From Chitinivibrionales bacterium (GTDB lineage Bacteria; Fibrobacterota; Chitinivibrionia; Chitinivibrionales; FEN-1185), in NCBI GenBank assembly GCA_028718065.1, contig JAQUMP010000082.1:1-9935 (forward strand): DNA of 9,935 bases. The letters are read 5' to 3'. A program made the position numbers and the translations under genes. Positions within the stretch are counted from its first letter, which is position 1; each line of letters begins with the position of its first letter. Of this stretch, positions 6,787 through 9,935 are shown piece by piece. The notes under the pieces were generated by a model. The model did not search any database. It saw only the letters and a list, made by a program, of their open reading frames with translations, and was not told the origin of the DNA.

Positions 6787-6813
6787 ACTCCGCAGGACCG
6801 GATATTTTATATT
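6784..6813 (+). promoter_or_regulatory. Likely sigma70-type promoter of the rplM-rpsI-rpsB-tsf operon
   Basis: TTGACT (6784-6789) and TATATT (6808-6813) are separated by 18 nt, which predicts transcription from about 6820 and a leader of roughly 55 nt. The leader region can pair CGATAA (6814-6819) with TTATCG (6837-6842). GGAGAG at 6859-6864 is the rplM ribosome binding site. Confidence 0.6.
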
Positions 6814-6875
6814 CGATAAGTTTGCATCGACATTTTTTATCGACTTTCAAGTTGTCCCGGAGAGAAAAACGACCT

Positions 6876-7304
6876 ATGGAAACAAACATCGTCCCGTTAA
6901 AAAGCATTAAACGGAAGTGGTATCTTATCGACGCAACCAACCTTATCCTGGGCCGCAGCGTATCCACACTCGCATCGCTGCTTACCGGCAAGGGCAAACC
7001 GGAATTTTCCCCGAACCAGGACCATGGCGATTACTGCATTGTCATTAACGCCGAAAAGATCCGAGTAACGGGCAAAAAGGCGGAGATGAAAACCTATTTT
7101 CACCACACCAAACATCCCGGCGGCGGGCGCGTGCGGACCTATAAAAAGCAAATGCAGCTCGACTGCACCAAAATTCTGACCCACGCCATCGGCGGCATGC
7201 TGCCCAAATCAAAACTCGGCCGGGCCATGGCAAAAAAACTGTTCATTTACAAAGGCGATAAACATCCGCATGCGGCCCAGAAGCCCACGCCCCTGGCGCT
7301 CTAA
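6876..7304 (+). CDS. rplM: 50S ribosomal protein L13
   Basis: The 142-aa product has the length of typical bacterial L13, an early-assembling protein that binds 23S rRNA. Family landmarks are KWYLIDA (14-20), LGRSVSTLASLLTGK (25-39), GDYCIVINAEKI (51-62) and the signature AIGGMLPKSKLGRAMAKKL (104-122), followed by IYKGDKHPHAAQKP (124-137). The frame is open further upstream to 6645, but the start at 6876 matches the family N-terminus and has GGAGAG 11 nt before it. It is the first gene of the ribosomal operon, with rpsI 48 nt downstream. In E. coli, L13 represses its own rplM-rpsI transcript; whether that holds here is unknown. Confidence 0.97.
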   Translation: METNIVPLKSIKRKWYLIDATNLILGRSVSTLASLLTGKGKPEFSPNQDHGDYCIVINAEKIRVTGKKAEMKTYFHHTKHPGGGRVRTYKKQMQLDCTKILTHAIGGMLPKSKLGRAMAKKLFIYKGDKHPHAAQKPTPLAL

Positions 7305-7352
7305 CACGGCGCATATTTTAAAAAGAATAATTTACAACAAGGAGTATTTCGT

Positions 7353-7742
7353 TTGGAAAACACCTTCAGCGCAACCGGCAAACGCAAGAACGCCATCGCC
7401 CGCGTTATCATAAAACCGGGCAAAGGCCAGCGTATTATCAACGGCGCAACCGTAAAAGAATATTTAAAGAGCGACACCCTGGTCATGGACATGGAACAGC
7501 CGCTGGACCTGCTCAAACTTTCCGAAAGTTACGATGTGGTCGCGCGCGTCCGCGGCGGCGGTCTCTGCGGCCAGGCCGGCGCCCTGCGGCTTGGGATTTC
7601 GCGCGCGCTGGCCGCGGTGAGCGAGGATTTCCGCAAGCAGTTACGCAAGAACGGCTTCCTTACGCGTGACAGCCGCGTGGTGGAACGCAAAAAGTATGGT
7701 CAGGCCGGAGCGCGTCGCCGCTTCCAGTTTTCGAAACGTTAG
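7353..7742 (+). CDS. rpsI: 30S ribosomal protein S9
   Basis: The 129-aa product is full-length S9, whose C-terminal tail reaches the P-site tRNA in the 30S subunit. Landmarks are ATGKRKNAIARV (7-18), the signature VRGGGLCGQAGALRLGISRAL (66-86), LTRDSRVVERKKYGQAGARR (103-122) and the characteristic end FQFSKR. The start codon is TTG at 7353, chosen because AAGGAG (7339-7344) sits 8 nt upstream and the product then begins at the normal S9 N-terminus; no ATG or GTG fits. A rare start codon in a highly expressed gene may lower or balance S9 output relative to L13. The signature has Leu-Cys where most S9 proteins have Ile/Leu/Val-Ser or -Thr. Confidence 0.96.
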   Translation: MENTFSATGKRKNAIARVIIKPGKGQRIINGATVKEYLKSDTLVMDMEQPLDLLKLSESYDVVARVRGGGLCGQAGALRLGISRALAAVSEDFRKQLRKNGFLTRDSRVVERKKYGQAGARRRFQFSKR

Positions 7743-7798
7743 AAACTATACCTGCATGTTCTATCGCCTTACGCGTAGACCACGCTCTGTAGAAAAAA

Positions 7799-7882
7799 GA
7801 TGGGCGGTCAGGTGTTTTCTCAAGCACCGTAGGGACTGTCTTGAGGGATCCCAGGTGCGGAGGAAATTCCTGACCGACCATC
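7799..7882 (+). ncRNA. Candidate structured leader RNA with competing helices
   Basis: The ends form a 14-position helix, 7799-7812 with 7869-7882: GATGG/CCATC, one G-A mismatch, then CGGTCAGG/CCTGACCG (13 Watson-Crick pairs). Inside, helix A joins TTTCTCAAG (7816-7824) to CTTGAGGGA (7840-7848), nine pairs including two G-U. Helix B joins CACC and GGGA (7825-7828, 7832-7835) to TCCC and GGTG (7849-7852, 7854-7857). A and B interleave. With no linker left between 7848 and 7849 they cannot both form in full, so the RNA is either bistable or a trimmed pseudoknot. GGAGGAAATT (7859-7868) remains single-stranded. I do not recognise a known riboswitch or ribosomal-leader family. Location suggests control of rpsB-tsf. 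Confidence 0.55.
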
Positions 7883-7907
7883 GTGTCGGGTTTTGCAAGT
7901 TTTTTTT
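7874..7907 (+). terminator. Terminator-like hairpin overlapping the leader RNA 3' strand
   Basis: CCGAC (7874-7878) and GTCGG (7885-7889) form a 5-bp stem with a 6-nt loop, followed by G, TTTT, GCAAG and eight T (7900-7907). The stem uses bases of the 3' strand of the long closing helix of the upstream RNA element, so the two structures exclude each other. The stem is short, so termination would be partial at best. Confidence 0.4.
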
Positions 7908-7940
7908 AACACTCACACACGTGACAGCAAAAGACGGGTG

Positions 7941-7968
7941 TCCCCGGCACAATTAAAAATGTCGGGGA
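7941..7968. repeat. Imperfect inverted repeat in the rpsB leader
   Basis: TCCCCG (7941-7946) pairs with CGGGGA (7963-7968), and ACA with TGT inside it after a GC bulge, around an AT-rich loop. The sequence after it (TAATCTTTTGCG) has only a short T-run. It may be a second leader hairpin or a decayed REP-like unit. Confidence 0.4.
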
Positions 7969-7984
7969 TAATCTTTTGCGTTTT

Positions 7985-8012
7985 TCCGGGCTATGTTTTG
8001 CATAGTTTCGGA
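7985..8012 (+). promoter_or_regulatory. Stem-loop upstream of the rpsB ribosome binding site
   Basis: CTATG (7991-7995) and CATAG (8001-8005) close a TTTTG loop. Below a small internal loop (GG against TTT), TCCG (7985-7988) pairs with CGGA (8009-8012). It ends 31 nt before AAGGAG. This is a reasonable place for S2 feedback binding, but that is inference only. Confidence 0.4.
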
Positions 8013-8057
8013 CCAGGCACGTGGCGGATAAACCCTTTTTAGCAAGGAGAATCTTTT

Positions 8058-8927
8058 ATGTCTGCCGTAACCCTTCAGCAGTTGCTCGAAGCCGGGGCCC
8101 ACTTCGGTCACCAGACCAAGCGCTGGAACCCCAAAATGAAACGCTTTATCCTGTGCCAGCGTAAGGGCATTTACATTATCGACCTGCACAAGACCGTGGA
8201 AGGCATCGATAGTTTTGTCGCGCGCGTAAAGGAAGAAGTCGCCAAGGGCGGTAAAGTGCTTTTCGTGGGTACCAAAAAGCAGATCAAGGACTGCATCGCC
8301 GAAGAAGCCGAGCGTTGCCAGATGCCCTACGTTACCGAACGCTGGCTGGGCGGCATGCTCACCAACTTTCAGACCATCCGCCAGAGCATCCGCAAGCTCG
8401 AAAAAATCGAGAAAATGGAAAGCGACGGCACCATGGAAGCGCTGCCGAAAAAAGAGATCCTGCTCGTTAAAAAGAAAAAAGAAAAACTGCTGGGGGTTTT
8501 GGGCGGCATCCGCAATGTCCGCAAGCTGCCGGCGCTTATCTTTGTTTCCGATGTTGTAAAGGAACATATCGCCGTGAGCGAAGCGCAGACGCTTAATATT
8601 CCCATCGGCGCGCTGGTAGACACCAACTGCGATCCCGAAGGCATAGACTACCCAATTCCGGCCAACGACGACGCCATAAAATCGATCCAGCTCATCACCC
8701 AAACCATTGCCGACGCCATCTGTTCCGTAGGGCAAAAGGCCCCGATCGATGCCGCCGAAATGGAGGAATTGGTCAAGGACGAAACGACGGTCGCTGCAAC
8801 CGATGAACCCCTGGTGGAAGGTGAAGAAATAGAAGAGGCGCCGCCCGCGCCCACCACCGAGCCCATTAAAGCCAAGGCGCACCGCGTGGTCCACAAGAAA
8901 ATAACGCGCGCTCCGGACGAGGAATAA
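8058..8927 (+). CDS. rpsB: 30S ribosomal protein S2 with a charged C-terminal extension
   Basis: The 289-aa product contains the whole S2 fold, which binds the head-body junction of the 30S subunit. Landmarks are LLEAGAHFGHQTKRWNPKM (9-27), IYIIDLHKT (38-46), VLFVGTKKQ (67-75), the signature ERWLGGMLTNFQTIR (94-108), GGIRNVRKLPALIFVSD (149-165) and IPIGALVDTNCDPEGIDYPIPANDDAIKSI (181-210). The core ends near residue 222. The remaining 65 or so residues form a tail that is acidic (VEGEEIEEAP) and then Pro- and Lys/Arg-rich (KAKAHRVVHKKITRAPDEE). Such tails vary widely between phyla. AAGGAG 8 nt before the ATG defines the start. It is followed after 54 nt by tsf, the usual partner. The 315-nt leader before it is unusually long for an operon-internal gene. 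Confidence 0.97.
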   Translation: MSAVTLQQLLEAGAHFGHQTKRWNPKMKRFILCQRKGIYIIDLHKTVEGIDSFVARVKEEVAKGGKVLFVGTKKQIKDCIAEEAERCQMPYVTERWLGGMLTNFQTIRQSIRKLEKIEKMESDGTMEALPKKEILLVKKKKEKLLGVLGGIRNVRKLPALIFVSDVVKEHIAVSEAQTLNIPIGALVDTNCDPEGIDYPIPANDDAIKSIQLITQTIADAICSVGQKAPIDAAEMEELVKDETTVAATDEPLVEGEEIEEAPPAPTTEPIKAKAHRVVHKKITRAPDEE

Positions 8928-8942
8928 AAGATCATAGTTCTT

Positions 8943-8954
8943 GGGGTGAGGTCA
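8943..8954. repeat. Third copy of the GGGGTGAGGTCA repeat arm
   Basis: These 12 bp are identical to 5546-5557, the right arm of the palindrome between the peptidase and the membrane protein. Here the arm stands alone between rpsB and tsf, as if a REP-like element had left half of itself. A 12-bp match could also be chance. Confidence 0.35.
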
Positions 8955-8981
8955 CAAAATAAAAACAAAGAGGAGTTTGTC

Positions 8982-9866
8982 ATGAATATTACTGCGGACC
9001 AGGTTAAATTACTCAGGGAAAAAACCGGTCTCGGCATGATGCTATGTAAATCGGCCCTTACGGAAACCAACGGCGACATGGATAAAGCCATCGAAAACCT
9101 GCGCAAGCAGGGGCAGGCCACCGCCGCCAAACGCGCCGGCAAGGCCGCCAAAGAGGGCAAGGTCTCGGTCGTGGCCGACGCGGGCTGCGCTATAATGTAC
9201 GAAGTAAATTCCGAAACCGATTTTGTCGCCCGCAACGATGATTTTATATCTTTTGTCAATGAACTGGGCACAACCCTGCTTGCAAGCAAGCCGGCCACGC
9301 TGGCCGATGCGCAAAAACTTCCCTTAGCCGCCTTCGGCGGGCAGAGCGCCGAAAGCAAGCTGTCCGAACTTATCGGCAAAATCGGCGAAAATATCGCCTT
9401 CCGCCGGTATATCCGGCTGCCGTTCGACCCGGCCCGGCAGCGTGTTTTTTCCTATATTCACGGCAACGGCAAAATCGGCATTATCGTGCTGCTCACGGTC
9501 AGCGACAGCGCCGCGCTTGCCGCCCCGGCATTAGCCGACCTCGGAAAGGATTGCGCCATGCAAATTGCCGCCTCCAATCCCATCGCGGTGGGCCGTGGAA
9601 ATTTTACGGCCGAATTTCTGGCCAAGGAAAAAGAAATTTATTTCAGCCAGGCGCAGACCTCGGGCAAGCCCGAAAAAGTCTGGGACAAAATTGTTGAGGG
9701 CAAGCTCGACAAGTTTTTTAAGGAAAGCGCCCTTTTGGAACAGCCCTTTATCCGGACTCCGGAAATAACGGTCGGCGACCGCATTAAAGAGGCCGAAAAA
9801 CTTATCGGCGCGACCGTGACGATAGAATCCTTCGCCCGGTTTGAGCTGGGTGCGGAACTGGAATAA
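8982..9866 (+). CDS. tsf: Elongation factor Ts
   Basis: The 294-aa product is the guanine-nucleotide exchange factor that recycles EF-Tu-GDP. It starts with the UBA-like domain (ITADQVKLLREKTGLGMMLCK, 3-23), then the conserved NSETDFVARNDDF (76-88) that contacts EF-Tu, YIHGNGKIGIIVLL (158-171), CAMQIAASNPIAV (191-203) and LLEQPFI (251-257) near the C-terminus. The length is normal for a two-subdomain EF-Ts. The frame is open up to an earlier ATG at 8946, but the start at 8982 has GAGGAG 6 nt upstream and matches the family N-terminus. The usual GAGMMDCK is GLGMMLCK here. It is the last gene of the operon: an intrinsic terminator follows within 30 nt, so pyrH/frr, often next in other bacteria, are not cotranscribed. 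Confidence 0.97.
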   Translation: MNITADQVKLLREKTGLGMMLCKSALTETNGDMDKAIENLRKQGQATAAKRAGKAAKEGKVSVVADAGCAIMYEVNSETDFVARNDDFISFVNELGTTLLASKPATLADAQKLPLAAFGGQSAESKLSELIGKIGENIAFRRYIRLPFDPARQRVFSYIHGNGKIGIIVLLTVSDSAALAAPALADLGKDCAMQIAASNPIAVGRGNFTAEFLAKEKEIYFSQAQTSGKPEKVWDKIVEGKLDKFFKESALLEQPFIRTPEITVGDRIKEAEKLIGATVTIESFARFELGAELE

Positions 9867-9892
9867 AGAGCGCCCGATTTTATTTTTTTTTT

Positions 9893-9935
9893 AAAGAGAC
9901 GACCTGCTTTATGCAGGTAATCTCTTTTTTTATTT
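9893..9935 (+). terminator. Intrinsic terminator after tsf
   Basis: AAAGAGA (9893-9899) pairs with TCTCTTT (9921-9927) and ACCTGC (9902-9907) with GCAGGT (9913-9918), with a small internal loop and a TTTAT loop. A T-rich run follows to the window end. The A-rich left arm and T-rich right arm mean it may work in both directions. Confidence 0.88.

Larger units (their letters stand above)
7743..8057 (+). promoter_or_regulatory. 315-nt non-coding rpsI-rpsB leader region
   Basis: No convincing gene is present on either strand. The region holds, in order, an 84-nt structured element (7799-7882), a terminator-like hairpin with two T-runs (7874-7907), an imperfect inverted repeat (7941-7968), a stem-loop (7985-8012) and the rpsB ribosome binding site AAGGAG (8044-8049). 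I see no good promoter in it, so rpsB-tsf is probably reached by read-through from rplM-rpsI, which would make this a place for attenuation. Confidence 0.6.

Noticed and set aside
7799..7882. SRP RNA or RNase P RNA fragment, because of GGTCAGG and GGAGGAAATTCC
   Set aside because: The SRP apical GGAA loop with AGCAG is missing and the order of elements is wrong; the rest of RNase P RNA does not follow.
7743..8057. Independent rpsB promoter (TTGCGT at 7976 with TGCATA at 7999)
   Set aside because: The -10 match is poor and lies inside the stem-loop; not supported enough to list.
7953..8894. Open frame of 313 codons on the minus strand across rpsB
   Set aside because: It is antisense to a certain rpsB gene, Phe/Gly-rich without recognisable domains, and arises from codon bias in the real gene.
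8648..9379. Open frame of 243 codons on the minus strand across the rpsB-tsf junction
   Set aside because: Antisense to two certain genes and spanning their boundary; composition is Ser/Ala-rich with no ribosome binding site or domain.

Overview
The window comes from a Gram-negative-type bacterial chromosome, most likely an uncultured environmental lineage. Two things suggest the FCB/PVC neighbourhood, perhaps Fibrobacterota-like: large secreted proteins built from Asp-box, Ig-like and ConA-like modules, and the compact gene order rplM-rpsI-rpsB-tsf. This is inference; there is no rRNA gene here to settle it. Coding DNA is moderately GC-rich. Several genes are separated by short palindromic repeats.

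Left third (1-4422, all on the minus strand): a surface/secretion cluster. Reading in the direction of transcription, it holds a 308-aa secreted protein with a CBM9-like C-terminus and a 650-aa protein that fuses a PilX-type prepilin N-terminus to a ConA-like module and a five-copy Asp-box propeller. Only 23 nt further on is a secreted Ig-repeat protein that runs off the left edge (439 codons seen).

Middle (4423-6744): a divergent intergenic region with two inverted-repeat structures precedes a papain-family (C1) cysteine peptidase on the plus strand. A REP-like palindrome separates it from a convergent minus-strand pair: gpgS (glucosyl-3-phosphoglycerate synthase) followed by a 75-aa single-pass membrane protein.

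Right third (6745-9935, plus strand): a ribosomal/translation operon, rplM (L13), rpsI (S9, TTG start), rpsB (S2) and tsf (EF-Ts). It has a recognisable promoter in front of rplM and a strong intrinsic terminator after tsf. The 315-nt gap between rpsI and rpsB is not empty. It encodes an 84-nt RNA element closed by a 14-position helix with two mutually competing internal helices. A terminator-like hairpin overlaps its 3' strand, and another stem-loop lies next to the rpsB ribosome binding site. This is the best candidate here for an undescribed regulatory system, plausibly an attenuator or autoregulatory leader controlling S2/EF-Ts.
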